Assembly (NCBI RefSeq): GCF_029784165.1
Contig: NC_073695.1
Location: 99,057,485 to 99,121,484, forward strand
DNA: 64,000 nucleotides
From: Wyeomyia smithii
Taxonomy: Eukaryota; Arthropoda; Insecta; Diptera; Culicidae
Reading direction: 5' to 3'
Below the pieces are notes generated by a model. The model saw nothing but the letters and a program-made list of their open reading frames with translations, did no database searches and had not been told where the DNA came from. Of the stretch, positions 44,700-55,712 are shown piece after piece. The translations under genes were made by a program, and so were the position numbers. How positions within the stretch are numbered: the stretch's first letter is position 1; each line of letters begins with the position of its first letter.

Positions 44700-46959
44700 A
44701 TTTTTTTTTTTTGGATTCAATATTCTTTATTTTTCTTATGGTATTTTCATTATACATTTGTTTTTTGAACATTGTGAGAGATTCAATTTTATCAACTTTT
44801 CAACTCTGATGTTTTTAATGTACTATAAGTGTTACTACTTTTTCCTTTTCTACGTACATGATTTACATTTTAATGCTCGGCATTAGAGTTTTAATTATCA
44901 AATAAATATACCTAGCTACTTATAAATAAAGCTCACGAATGAGCACCGCACTAGAGTTAAGTGCATTGTTTTTAGTGTTTTCAGCGTGTACAGAGATTAT
45001 GTTTTCGGTCATATCGATACCAGCTATTTGATGCACTTCTGATGTTCGGATTCCGAAGGGCACGTTCAAGATCATTTTCAGGAACTTGTTCTGGATCCGT
45101 TGAATCTTCTGCAGGTGGGTTCTCGCGCAGGTTCTCCAGACCGACGAGGCGTATAGGAGCATCGGCAGGATGACCTGTTTGTATACCGTCAATTTATTCA
45201 CGACGGATAATTTCGATTTTCGGTTGATTAGCGGGTACAACTTCTTCATTAGCACTAAACTTTTCGTTACTGTTTGTTCAATGTGGGGGCGATAAAGTAG
45301 CTTATGATCATAGGTCAAATCAAGGTAGCGAACATTTGACGACCAGGGAATATACACATTGTTCAACCGAATCTTTGTAGTCGGCACCAAACGTTGACTA
45401 TTCCGATGAGGAAAGACTATTGTCTGAGTTTTTGCTGCATTCACATAAATTTTCCATGAGGTGAGGTAATTCACAAAGACGTTAAGCCCAGTTTGCAGCT
45501 TTTTAACTATTTGGTTGATTTGTCTGCCCTCGTACATAATGGCGGTATCATCAGCAAACAGCGACAGGATGCCTCCATTGGGTAGTTCAGGAATATCTGA
45601 TGTAAATAAGTTGTACAGAACAGGACCAAGGATGCTGCCCTGTGGAACACCAGCTCCTACGTCGTATTGGTCAGACAGGCCACACAGCACACAGACCTGA
45701 GATTTGCGCAGCGTAAGATAGTTTTGCACAATTTTCACTAGATAAACGGGATAATTGTAGCGCTGTAGCTTGTAGATAAGCCCGTCGTTCAACACGTTGT
45801 CGAATGCTTTTTCTATGTCCAGGCAGGCCATGGCAGTTGTTTTAGATAGCTCCTTGTTCCGATTGATTCGTTCGTTCTCTGCAGTTGATATGTTGTTGAA
45901 TGGCCTCTGCGAAAATCGAACTGCTCGTCCAGGAATATGTTGTTCACTTCTGCGTTGCACAGAATACGGCTGTAGATGCATCGTTCGAATACCTTGCTGA
46001 GGGCAGAAAGCAGACTGATGGGACGGTAGCTTTTGGGGCATGTGGGATCCTTTCCTGGTTTTAAAATGGGAATCACTTTCGCCAGTTTCCACTTTGCTGG
46101 AAAGTACGCCAATTCAAGGCATCGGGCGAACACTTTTTCCACCACAGACAAGGCTGTTGGTCCAAGGTTTTTGAGCACAAGGTTGAACACTCCGTCGAAT
46201 CCGGGAGCCTTCATGTTCCGAGAGAATTTGATGTTGTTCTGTACCTCGTCCACTGTTATCCGCTGATCAGGTGGTAAGATATTCGGTGTGCGCGCCAGAA
46301 TAACTATCGATTCACTGACAGCTGGTTCGATTTCACTCACAATATCAATATCCATGCTGAGAGATAGCACCAACCTTTTCGCTGGAAGTTAGCAGAGTTT
46401 CACTATTCACTATTAACGGCAAGTTGGGCAAATTACGTAATTCGGTCGCAAACTGTCTGTTTTTCACTTTCTCCAGACGTTCTTGAACGATTTTTGTCAG
46501 CTGTCTAGCGTAGAATCGGTGCCTAGGGTTGCGGGTGCGTTGATATTCTCAGCGAGTTTCGCAAGGAAATTATGCGCTTAGTGTTATCGTCGATTTGCGC
46601 AAACTTACGTGTCACTGGAACAGATGGGATGTAGCGGCACTCTGCTTCCTGGATGACGTCTATCATGGACTGTAGAGTACGATCGATGTCTCCAGTGCTG
46701 TTCAAAGTGATGTTCGCATCAAGATGGTTTTCAACATACCGCTTCTTGGCGATTCCATCATCCTTTTCAGCAGTATCACGCGGACGCTTGTTGCTTTGCT
46801 CCTTACTGGAACCCGTTTTTCCCATTTCGTTGGGACCCGACAACGTACTGTTGTATAACGAATGCGATAGATAAAATAAACGAATGCGATAGGTAAACTA
46901 AAACTTTCAGTTTTTGTAACAAACACGTCTGTACACACCAAGTGTGAGACGAAGAATTG
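44700..46959 (-). mobile_element. jockey-clade non-LTR retrotransposon, internally deleted
   Basis: ATGAGCGGCTTCGG flanks it as a 14-bp target duplication (44686-44699 and 46960-46973). The 3' end on the minus strand is a poly(A) tract (44700-44713). The 5' end starts near TTCTTCGTCTCACACTTGG, the type of initiator-bearing start expected for jockey. A full element would be 4-5 kb. This one is 2.26 kb because most of ORF1 and the endonuclease are missing. Confidence 0.92.
44920..46843 (-). pseudogene. jockey ORF1-leader/ORF2 fusion: reverse transcriptase remnant
   Basis: The first frame (46843-46523) starts with an ORF1-like leader (MGKTGSSKEQSNKRP, RDTAEKDDG). Without any break it continues into DIDRTLQSMIDVIQEAECRY, the linker that normally joins endonuclease to reverse transcriptase. 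This marks an internal deletion. After frameshifts the RT domain follows: MKAPGFDGV, PKSYRPISLLSALSKVFER, DFRRGHSTTYQL, then CLDIEKAFDNV, GVPQGSILGPVLYNLFTSDI, the catalytic LFADDTAI, and the thumb to IAGIDMTENIISVHAENTK and RELYL (stop at 44920). At least two frameshifts (about 45830-46090 and 46380-46520) make it inactive. Confidence 0.92.
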
Positions 46960-47171
46960 ATGAGCGGCTTCGGCTGAAACAGGCTCTTATATAGGCCAAA
47001 TAGCATGTTTTAAATTGCAAGGTATATGATTCTGTCAACCGTGCTTGGGAAGCAATCATATAACGACCAATCAGAGGTCGAATTTTTCGTTTTGACAAGG
47101 CTTGACTATATTCAATAGTACAATAGTGTGAATAATAAAATTACAATTATCTTCTTTTGGGAAGAATCTTA

Positions 47172-47337
47172 GGGGCCATCCACATACCACATGAACAGGT
47201 TGGGCGGGGGGGGGGGGGTTGTGGAATGTCCACGGTCCTTACAAAAAAAAAAAAGAATTTATATGGGCATTTGTCCACGGGGGAGGGGGGGGGTAATAAT
47301 CGTTAATAATCTGTCCACGTGGTATGTGGATGGCCCC
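47172..47337. mobile_element. PIF/Harbinger-type MITE (166 bp), TTA site
   Basis: The ends GGGGCCATCCACATACCAC (47172-47190) and the exact inverse at 47319-47337 are flanked by TTA (47169-47171) and TTT (47338-47340). The uninterrupted sequence at about 23925-23945 shows TTAGAAGATTTTCC at the same point, so TTA was the target and one copy has mutated. The interior has two long G runs (from about 47204 and 47280) and an A run. Confidence 0.9.
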
Positions 47338-47467
47338 TTTGAAGATTTTCCAATCTATTGCTGCAAGAACGAAGGAAATCCATCGAATACTAACCGATTT
47401 ATTAGTATTTGAAATTGGACATATTTTTCACTTTTTTCGGTTTTAGATTTTCTTTTCACATCCCTAT

Positions 47468-47835
47468 CAGGGTTGCCACATTTAAATCTGTGTTTTCCCT
47501 TGGAAAAATCTGAACATCTGTATCTGGAACAAAAATATCTGTAAAAAAAATCTGTGTTGTTTAAACACAAAGAACTATTTTTATTTTTTAAGTTTTTATG
47601 GTACATAAACCAAATTTTTAGCTTAAAACGTGTGAGGAGTTGAAAATATGTTCAATTTGCTCAATATTTAATGAAAAAAAAATGGATTGTTTTTGAAAAT
47701 GGTTGTCAATTACGAAAAATCTGTAAATCTGTACTTTTCGACGAAAATCTGTATATCTGTATATACAGATTCTGTACCGTTTTTTCGGCCAAAAATCTGT
47801 AAAATACAGATTAATCTGTACATGTGGCATCCCTG
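47468..47835. mobile_element. hAT-type MITE (368 bp), 8-bp duplication
   Basis: The left end CAGGGTTGCCACAT and the inverse right end (ATGTGGCATCCCTG) match at 13 of 14 bases. Flanks are ATCCCTAT (47460-47467) and ATCTCTAT (47836-47843), an 8-bp duplication with one change. The empty site is preserved near 24053-24062. The interior is rich in AATCTGTA/TACAGAT words in both orientations. Confidence 0.88.
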
Positions 47836-48172
47836 ATCTCTATGTAGCCGAACTTCCTGAGACTTCTACTTAAAAACAGAAGTTTCTGCATAACTTGAAA
47901 TTAATTGAACCAACAAACTGAAGAGAGAAAAAAATCAGGAAAAATAGATAAAACGCAAAAAAAACAGTGAGTTTAATCGGCATAGGAATGCTCTGTCAAA
48001 AATTCGTAGCAATTAACCCTCTAGTGCCCAGTGCCACCTTTAGACGGTCTTCAGTTAAACCTCTGAAAAGTTTCAATCAATACTTAAAACATGTTTATAA
48101 AGTCAATAAATGCACCGCACAATCCATGTAGGCGCCTCACAATCCCAATTAATAATACAGCGGACTAGTTTC

Positions 48173-51100
48173 TCACTTACCTATAACATGACTTTCGATT
48201 TCAATTGTTTTTGGTGCGACACCCTTGTTACTCGTCGGTTGCGGTATAATCGTAATTTCGTCGTTAATCTTCAAGGGTTTGAGCAGCGAATCAGTTCCTC
48301 CGGTGGAGCCGCGTGAGGGTAAAAGTCCGGCGGTGCTGCCACCCGCTCCAGCTGTTGCGGGTTTCTTGTTGTCCAAAGCCTTTTTCGCGACTGTACTGTG
48401 CGCGGAATAAACATGACTCTCGAATTGTTTGTACATGCCGAATGTGGCCGTACACACCGTACACTTGTACGACAGATGGGCCGGTTTTAATGTCATGTTG
48501 TGATCCCGGGATACGTGGTTCAGAAGTTTCCACTGGTATACCTAGAAAGAAGAGTAATGCGGTCAGATTTCTGGTCAGCAGTTCCTATCAACAAAATTAC
48601 CCGTCCACAAACTGGACAGCGTCCGGCATCTTTTCCCTTGTTTGCGGCTTCTTGCATTGAGCTTGTTACAAGACCATGAGAGCCAAGTAAATGCCGTTCT
48701 AGACCTTGATCCGTGAAGAAACGGTACTGACATTTTTGACAATTCAGCGGGGGGCGGTTGTAAATCATTTTGGGGTGAATCTGTGTAGTTGATAAAATTT
48801 TGTTAATTGGATTAGTTAAAAACATATTAACAAATTTCAAAGTTACCAACCTTGACTTTATGTATCCATTGCATGTGATTGCGCAGCTGATCCAGATCTT
48901 TTATGTAGCCATCGCATATTTCACACACAACGAACGCCGTCTTGGCACCAACTGGGCTCTGCCCTGGCTTTATCGCAGATGTTCCGGCCGCTTGAAGTTT
49001 TGACAGGGCACCCGCAACAGCCATGTTGGTGGCATTGGTTTGTCGTGGCAGGGGTGTGATGGAAATGCTGGGTTGTTGGGAGGGTTTCATACCTGGCTTC
49101 ATACCCATAGAGTTCTGTATCGCAAGAAACAAAATTCGATTTAGTAATCTTAGAGTATACATTTGAAACAAAAGGAGCGTTATTGCTGTTTCATTATTGT
49201 ACATTCGTTTTAGATCCTAAAAGCTTCTATTGTCTAGTGAAGAACGAACCTGAATCGTTACCGACGCATTAGTGTTCGCTAGAAGAGATCGTCCAGCGGC
49301 GTTTTGGTTCTTTTTTTTTAGTGCAGAGTGTTTCGTTTGGTGCATAGGTAGAAATAAACGAAAGAAAACAACATAATAGAATAAAAGTTTATACAAACGA
49401 TACAAAAAAAAATCACCGTAAAAATCCTTGTTATAAAAGTCTTGAAAACAAAGGGAAAACCAACTATAAAGCTTTATGTTAATAAACGGAGCCCAACAAC
49501 AAACCAAATTAAAACAAGACAAAATATACTCGGACATTACCGGCAAAATCTTATTAGCGGCAGCGGCGATTGCCGCTGCTGAGAGCTGAAAGTTGTTGGG
49601 TATTACCATTCCGGGTGACATCGACGTTCTTAGATTGCCTACACTGCCGGGAACGCCAGTTCGCAGAAGATTCGTAGGCGCTGCTGGAGAAATAGACTGC
49701 GGGCGTCCAGTGGTTCGAGCTCGTTGCAGTGCTGCTGCTTGAGCTGCTGCATTCATGTTGTTGATGTTGACCGGGGCGATGCTGTTGACGGCCTGTAATC
49801 GTTGACTAGCCAGGGCTAAGTTCTTCTGTTGTTGTGCGGTCATTGCCTACAAATTCAGTAAAATGTTGAGCAGTACCTACAAACAAAACCGGTTGATAAG
49901 CTCGGTTGTACTTACTTGGTAGGCCGTTGCCGTTCCCACTAAGCCGTGCTTGGGTTTGATGCGCGGTATTTTCGCCGGTGGTTCCCAGTCAATTGGTGGA
50001 TTCAGGTTAACCTCCGGTCGGAATTTTTTCGCACATGCAATGGCATGCCTGGCCAATTTAGACTTGCCGTTATCCTCGAAAGGACAGTTGGGGCACGCAT
50101 GGTACATAGCTGCCTTTTCCAGTCGACCCTTGATGTTGTGAATTGCTTCCATGTGATACAGGATGTCATGCGGCGGGCGAGTTTCATACGAACAGAAGTT
50201 GCACTTGTACACGTAGTTGCGCATGTGCGGCGTTTCGTAGTGGTGCGCCATCGCAAGAGCTGACTCTGATTTGAACGAACAGTACTCACACCGTTTCATG
50301 TCGTATTTGAAGGGCTTGTTGTTCTCCTTGCTTAATTCTAAGTTTTTCATAAGAGAATTGATAGCCATCTGAGTGCTGACCGATGGTTTTCCTTCGCGGT
50401 CACGTTTCTTTTTATGCTGTCGCAGCAAATCGGTCTGCACATGTTCCTGTACTAGATTTATGCCAATGTTCATAAAAAACTTTCCTAGCGGGTTTTCGAA
50501 ATAATTTTCAGATTTTTTTGTATCAGTTGGAGTACTAGTGCCGGTTGAGGTTAGCTCCTCCTTTGAAGCGGGTGTTATTATGTGCTCCTTGATCATTTCT
50601 ATATCGGATTGAACTTCTTTGATGAGAACTTTAGTTTTTTGCTCCTCGTCAGAGGCTTCCTCATCTGTGGAAGTGTCCAACTCGTCCCATTCCTCATCCT
50701 CATCAGTTCGTTTTCGCTTGGATTTTTTCTTTTTATCCTGCTCGGATTCAGGTTCAGCAGAAGTGGACGATTTTTTCTCTGATTTCTCCGAATCTTGACT
50801 GATTTCATCCTCCACTTTACTGCTATTTTCCTCTTCCTTGTTAGTTTCTTCTAGTTTTTTGCGTATTTCCTTAATTTTTGCCTCCAGTTCATTAACAATT
50901 AGTCGGAGGTTTTCCTGCGGGGGTTTCTCGTAGATGTACGGCACGATGAAAGAGGGTGCTTCCAAAACAAACATATCGTCCGTTAGCGCTGGCAGCAATG
51001 GAGTAACGGGAGCTAGCGGTGGTGGGTTAGTTTTCGAGATTAGATTCGAAGCTACGGCAGCTACCGGGTTTAAAACGCTGCGAGGTGAGTTAAAAGAACT

Positions 51101-52327
51101 ATTTGGAGACAGGCCAGTAGGTAGAGATGAGTATGAACTATTGACAGACTTCGGTATTACAGAATTGGATCTATTCATTAGTGAATTTGTGTCGATTATC
51201 ACCAGAGTCGGCTCTTTTGTGGCACTGTTCTGGGTATTGGGTAGTAATGATTTCTGTGGTATTGGAGTACCCGGTAACTGCCCTTTAAATGAATTTTGCT
51301 GCAACGATTGATTTATCGATAATCGAGGTTTTTTAGCCGCAGCAATGTTGAGAGGATCATCGATTATTTCCTCGATGTCATCATCATCATCGATAGTGGA
51401 AATATCCTGCGACAGCATGCTTTTTCTCGCCCTAGAGCTTCTCCTCGGGGAAATCTCGTCAACTTCTGGTCTCTTTTGACTAGGCGTGCTGCTAGCGTTC
51501 GTATCACCATCTTCATCATCAATCACAACGCAATCTTCCTCCTTATCGCTAAGAATCGTCACGTCATTATCACAGTCACCGTTGTGCTGCTTGGAGCTGT
51601 CCCCATTGGACTTGCTAGACATTGACACTGTGTCGTTTGATTTTGAATTACAATCCAAACTATCTGGAACCGTTGCTTTGATTGGTTCTCGCCGATCATC
51701 TTCGTTTTCAGAATCCGAATTAATACTGACCGGTTTGTCACTATCGTCATCGATCATTTCACTGTCATCATTTTTGTTGTCACTCATCATACTATGACCA
51801 TTAGTAGGAGCGCCAACATCCATCGACTCGGCAGAAACCTTAGATTTTTGTCCTAAGGATCTTTCTGCGCTAACCTCATCCTCTAGAGGATCTTTGCTTC
51901 CGTCTTGAACAGAATTATGAGACTTCCTCCCACTAACTGTTTCCTCTCCATCGACTTCCATGGACTCCACGGTATCCTGATTTTCACTGTCAATCGGCAT
52001 AGTTTCCGGTCGACTTTCTTCCGTTTCTGCGTCCTGTGAAGTATCGTCTTCGTCCCCCTCCAACTGGCCGTTACTACTTATGGGTCGTGATGTCTGTGAG
52101 TTCTCATCCACCTCGCTGCCCTCGCTGGGGGCGGCAGCCGCTTTGGTTTTGTTCTCCCGCTCTTTGGGTGCTTCCGCTGCCGGGGTGGCAACTTTTTTGG
52201 GAATGTCACCTCCTGTTGGCTGTACTGCCTTCAGTTCCAGCTTGTCACTGTTGCCGTTGATTTCGCCATTCTCCTTGACTTCGTCGGATATGGGATGTTC
52301 GTTGGTGGCCATACCAACTTCACCCAT
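48173..52327 (-). CDS. MEP-1: MEP-1-like seven-zinc-finger chromatin protein
   Basis: Coding exons on the minus strand are 52327-49916, 49846-49541, 49309-49250, 49114-48851, 48780-48601 and 48541-48173, all in phase, giving about 1196 residues. The N-terminal 500 residues are acidic, Ser-rich and disordered, with a SPRRSSRARK-like patch. A coiled-coil/Lys-Glu region follows (NEKEEENSSK-type, around 50800). Seven C2H2 fingers come next: CEYCSFKSESALAMAHHYE, CNFCSYETRPPHDILYHME and CPNCPFEDNGKSKLARH in exon 1; CEICDGYIKDLDQLRNH in exon 4; CQKCQYRFFTDQGLERH in exon 5; CPVCGR/VYQWKLLNHVSRDH across exons 5-6; and CTVCTATFGMYKQFESH in exon 6. This set and the NPPIDWEPPAKIPRIKPKHG segment match what I recall of Drosophila MEP-1, the Mi-2 partner in the dMec repressor complex. 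The start is the first ATG; an upstream GTG in frame is not needed. The stop TGA overlaps a GTAAGT, so a further 3' exon is possible. Confidence 0.87.
49250..49309 (-). other. MEP-1: 60-bp exon 3 of the MEP-1-like gene, weak acceptor
   Basis: It encodes NQNAAGRSLLANTNASVTIQ in phase 0 between exons 2 and 4, and has a GTTCGT donor. Its acceptor is preceded by an A run (ACTAAAAAAAAAG), not by pyrimidines, so it may be used inefficiently. Exons 2 and 4 join in frame without it, making it a candidate cassette exon. Confidence 0.55.
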
Positions 52328-52402
52328 TTCCTCGACAGACGACGCCACGGTGAACGCGGTAGAGACTTGCGGGTGGCGCTTAACGACCTCTCAAAGTGGG
52401 CT
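52328..52402 (-). other. MEP-1: 5' untranslated part of the first coding exon
   Basis: A pyrimidine-rich acceptor (CTTTCTCCTTACCGTTCCAG) ends at 52403. The coding exon therefore probably starts at 52402 and is preceded by an untranslated exon further upstream (higher coordinates). A stop codon in frame (in the CTTTGAGAGG part) precedes the ATG. Confidence 0.5.
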
Positions 52403-52659
52403 CTGGAACGGTAAGGAGAAAGAAAGGGTAAATTAGATTTTATTCCTGGTATTAGAATTTTATGTTACGCAATTAGAATGCAAAATATCGATACTATTTT
52501 AAATTGGTTTATTTAGTATATATTAAATATATATGTCAGAAATAGATTTCCGTTTGAAGGGATCTGTGAAAATTTTATGCAAATCTGCACAAATTTTTTA
52601 AAATAATTTCAAGCTGTTTTCCAGAAAAATTGGTTGAAACAAGTGTTTCTGTGAAACCT

Positions 52660-53330
52660 ACTAACCCCTTCCAGAGTAGTGGGAGGGGGAGGGGGGTCAA
52701 ATCATCATAGAAACTTTTCTTGTACTTTAAAACCCCCAAATTCCAAATTTGGTTCCATTTGCCTTGGTTCTAAAGTTATGTAGGAATTCAGATGTTCCTT
52801 TTATATGGAAGCCCCTCCATTTGGAGAAGAGAGAACTTTCTTATGTCAAATTTGGTTCCTTTTGCTTGATAAGTTCTCGAGTTATATAGAAATATTTGTT
52901 TCATTTGTTTGAGACCCCTCTCTTCCAGAAAAGGATGTTCAACCACCATATAAATAATTCTTGCTCCCAAAAACATCTACGTGCCAAATTTGGTTCCATT
53001 TACTTGAGTAATTTTCGAGGAATTTATCTTTCATTTGTGTGGGACCCCTCCCTTCCAGAGAAAGAAGGGGTGTCAAACCACCATATAAATATTTCTTGCT
53101 TTCAAAGACCTCTACATGCCAAATTTGGTTTCATTTGCTTGATTAGTTCTTGAGTTATGTAGAAATTTGAGTTTCGTTTGTATGGCAGCCCTCTCTTCTT
53201 GAGGCCCCTCAAACCAGCTCAAACCTTCTTCGGCCCTAGAAACGCTTACATACAACTTTTCACGCCGATCTGCCGACCCGTTTTTGAGTTAAATCGTGAT
53301 TTGCGCACTCTACTTACTTTCATTTAAAAA
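52660..53330. repeat. Diverged tandem units of about 170 bp
   Basis: The units share CCAAATTTGGTTCCATTT, then TTGATTAGTTCT-GAGTTAT, TAGAAATTTG, TTTCATTTGT and GACCCCTC-CTTCCAGA, and CAAACCACCATATAAATA. Similar units in the other orientation flank the hAT element (55370-55712 and 57850-58330). The minus- and plus-strand open frames here are repeat readouts. Confidence 0.7.
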
Positions 53331-53439
53331 TATTTGAAAAAAATAGAGCAAAAATGAGCGGGAAAACAAAATCTAAACTAAACGATAAAATGTTTCAACG
53401 CAGTGCAAAAATAAATGCATTAAAATCATTCATTTATCT

Positions 53440-53790
53440 CCTCTGTGTGGACTCATCACTGCGACCAGAGACATTTGATTTATTGTTATATTGCCCAGGT
53501 GTTTTCTGTACTCCACACTTCATATTATTGGCAGTATCACTATTGAAATGATATGCTTTTCATTTTTATCCGTGCTTGTGTGTGAGAGTTTATCCTTTCG
53601 TTTCAAGCTGACTGCTCTACTATACCGAGCCTCCCTCTATCCTACCAATATCGTCCAATTACAATTCCCTTAACTGAGACTACACCTAACGTTCCTCTCT
53701 GGCAAGGTTGATTCTAAGAGAGGGTCTTATTATATCAAGAGAAAGGAGATTTCGATAAGCCTCGTTCCCCTTGTTGAATTTCTACTTTTC
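53440..53790 (+). repeat. Family Y copy (single unit)
   Basis: From GTGTGGACTCATCACTGCGA to TCGATAAGCCTCGTTCCCC this is the inverse of 43990-44410, including TATTGCCCAGGTGTTTTCTG and GGCAGTATCACTATTGAA. It has only one of the tandem units. It may carry a short open frame (53354-53551) by chance. Confidence 0.7.
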
Positions 53791-53799
53791 AGTTCAATT

Positions 53800-54340
53800 T
53801 ACCATGCTTTCTCGTTCTCATGAAAAACGGAACTTAGACAAATAATCTTTTCACTTTATTGCTGCAGCTGAAAAATGTATTAAAATAAGTTATTTTTAAT
53901 ACTAAATTTCGACGACTTTCGATTTTTTAATGCAGAATTGTGAGCGACGCTAGATATTTTTGTAATTTAAAATGGGCTTCATAATACATAACTAAATAAT
54001 AGATTAGGATATGCAATCATGCGAACAATAGTTACGCGCTATCGAAGACGAGGAAGCACGACAACCTGAAGCTGATGAGGTAACAAACCACTATCCATAT
54101 CGGTCGTTGACACACCGTCGAAAGCGACGGCCTCTCAAAATAACCGCACTGTTCTAGAAATTATTTAAAGTTTATTTCGTACGTTTCCGAATGAGGAAAA
54201 AAATTATTGAGATGGGGAAAAGTGTCGCTTGTTTATCTTCAGCATACCTTCAAATATTTCTCGATAAAATATTTAGCTAGGCCAAGCCAAAAAAATAATG
54301 TAAAACAATTTTTTATAGTTTCGGTTGTTGTTGTTGTAAG
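53800..54340. other. No feature recognised
   Basis: AT-rich spacer between family Y and the hAT-type MITE. A short CGACGAGGAAGC stretch near 54045 has no readable gene. Confidence 0.3.
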
Positions 54341-54348
54341 ATATATAC

Positions 54349-55245
54349 TAGGGTGGGGAATCGTTATATGGAAAAAACGAAATTTGATAGCAGAAAGCCA
54401 GAACCAAGTTTTTTTTTGTTCTGTTTCCTGAAATCCTGAATTTATTGCAAGTCGATTGGTTTTGTCTCCGCTTGGCGCATTGCATTTTAAATTCATATGG
54501 AGATTGGTATGGAAAAACCAACTTTTTTGCATTTTCCATTCTAAAGAGCTAAAAATGGCTTAAACCATAGGTTTCATTACTTCAAACAGTAGATTTTTTG
54601 GTGCCTTACAACTTTGCCGAAGCCACTAAAGAGCTAGGGTGAGCCAAAAAAATACTAGAGCTGTTCAAAGTTGAGTATGTCGAAATTTATGTTGCAAACC
54701 ATTTTTTCTGCCAACACTGCCAGTGTACCGGCGTCAGTCAGATTTCCATCAGAAGTTACCCCTGAAACACGTTGTAGATTATATCTACGCCTGGAATATT
54801 GACCTAAATTTGTTTACTTGATCCAGCTGAGTGTATAAACTCGTTACGACAGGTTACTTTTGATGGGAATCCTACTGACGCCGGTACATTGGTAATGTTG
54901 GCAGAAAAGAAGATTTATTGCATTTAAATCGACATACTCAACTTTGAACAGCTATAGCTCTTCTTAGGGACATCCTAGCTCTTTTGTGTCTTCTACAAAG
55001 TTGTTAGGCATCTAAAATAATATACTTTAACATACTGTAGTGCATTATTAGAGCATTATTGAGCTCTCTAGAAAGGTAAATGCAAAAAAGAAGGTTTTCC
55101 CATATAAATTTTCATACAAATTTGAAATGCAATGCACCAAGCGGAGACAAGACCAATCGACTTCAGGTAAGTTTAGGGTTGTTTGGGAACCCAAAAGGAA
55201 CCAAAAAAACTTGGTTCTGGAAAATCGATCATTTTCCCCACCCTA
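54349..55245. mobile_element. hAT-type MITE with long TIRs, 8-bp duplication
   Basis: ATATATAC lies exactly outside both ends (54341-54348 and 55246-55253). The ends TAGGGTGGGGAA / TTCCCCACCCTA extend into diverged inverted arms of about 190 bases that share GAACCAAGTTTTTTT, GTCGATTGGT, GTCTCCGCTTGG and CATATGG-type words. A second inverted pair sits inside (GCCAACACTGCCAGTGTACC against GGTACATTGGTAATGTTGGC, about 54710 and 54890). There is no coding sequence. Confidence 0.9.
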
Positions 55246-55369
55246 ATATATACGTTAATGCAATTTATTTTGTGCGGTCCCTATCCCTCGCACAAAAACA
55301 GGTTTGACTGTAATTAAACATAAAAAAATTCAGTCCTGTTTGTCTGTCTGTCTGATCCATATTGACTTG

Positions 55370-55704
55370 GAAACTACTGAGCTAATTGATGTGAAAACTT
55401 ATATGTAGGGAACATGGGGCCGGGGGCATAAATAAATGAAACACGAATTTCTGCACAACTCGAGAACTAATCAAGCAAATGAAACCAAATATGGCATTTG
55501 GAGATTTTTGGAAGCAAAAAATATTTCTGTGATAGATTAGGCACCCCTCCCTACTCTGAAATGGAGGGGCCCATACAAATATAACACAAATTTCTGCATA
55601 ACTCGAGAACACTTATCAAACAAATGGAATCAAATTTGAAAAGTAGAAGTTTTTGGGAGCAAACAATATTTCTGTGGTAGTTTGACACTCGTTTCTCCTC
55701 TGGA
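55370..55704. repeat. Repeat unit of the 52660 family, left of the hAT element
   Basis: Contains GAAACCAAATATGGCATTTG, CACAACTCGAGAAC and TTTTTGGAAGCAAAAAATAT. It is the inverse of the 52660-53330 units. The same type of sequence resumes at 57850, so the hAT-type element was inserted in this array. Confidence 0.65.
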
Positions 55705-55712
55705 AGCGAGTG

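Larger units (their letters stand above)
44415..47870 (-). repeat. Family X copy split by three later insertions
   Basis: The CTG/CAG-rich part lies at 44430-44685. The TATA part (on the minus strand, GGCCTATATAAGAGCCTG) is at about 46981-46998. The remainder (CCAATCAGAGGTCG at 47070, GAAGATTTTCCAATCTATTG at 47341, GTAGCCGAACTTCCTGAGA at 47844) continues in the order seen intact at 22555-24085. It is interrupted by a LINE (44700-46959), a MITE (47172-47337) and another MITE (47468-47835), each with its own target duplication. Confidence 0.8.

Noticed and set aside
50934..51311. 125-codon plus-strand frame opposite the MEP-1-like exon
   Set aside because: It is a shadow of the minus-strand coding exon, with no independent signals.
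52328..52348. Upstream start of the MEP-1-like protein at 52348
   Set aside because: The codon is GTG. The first ATG in frame is at 52327, and a stop lies shortly upstream.
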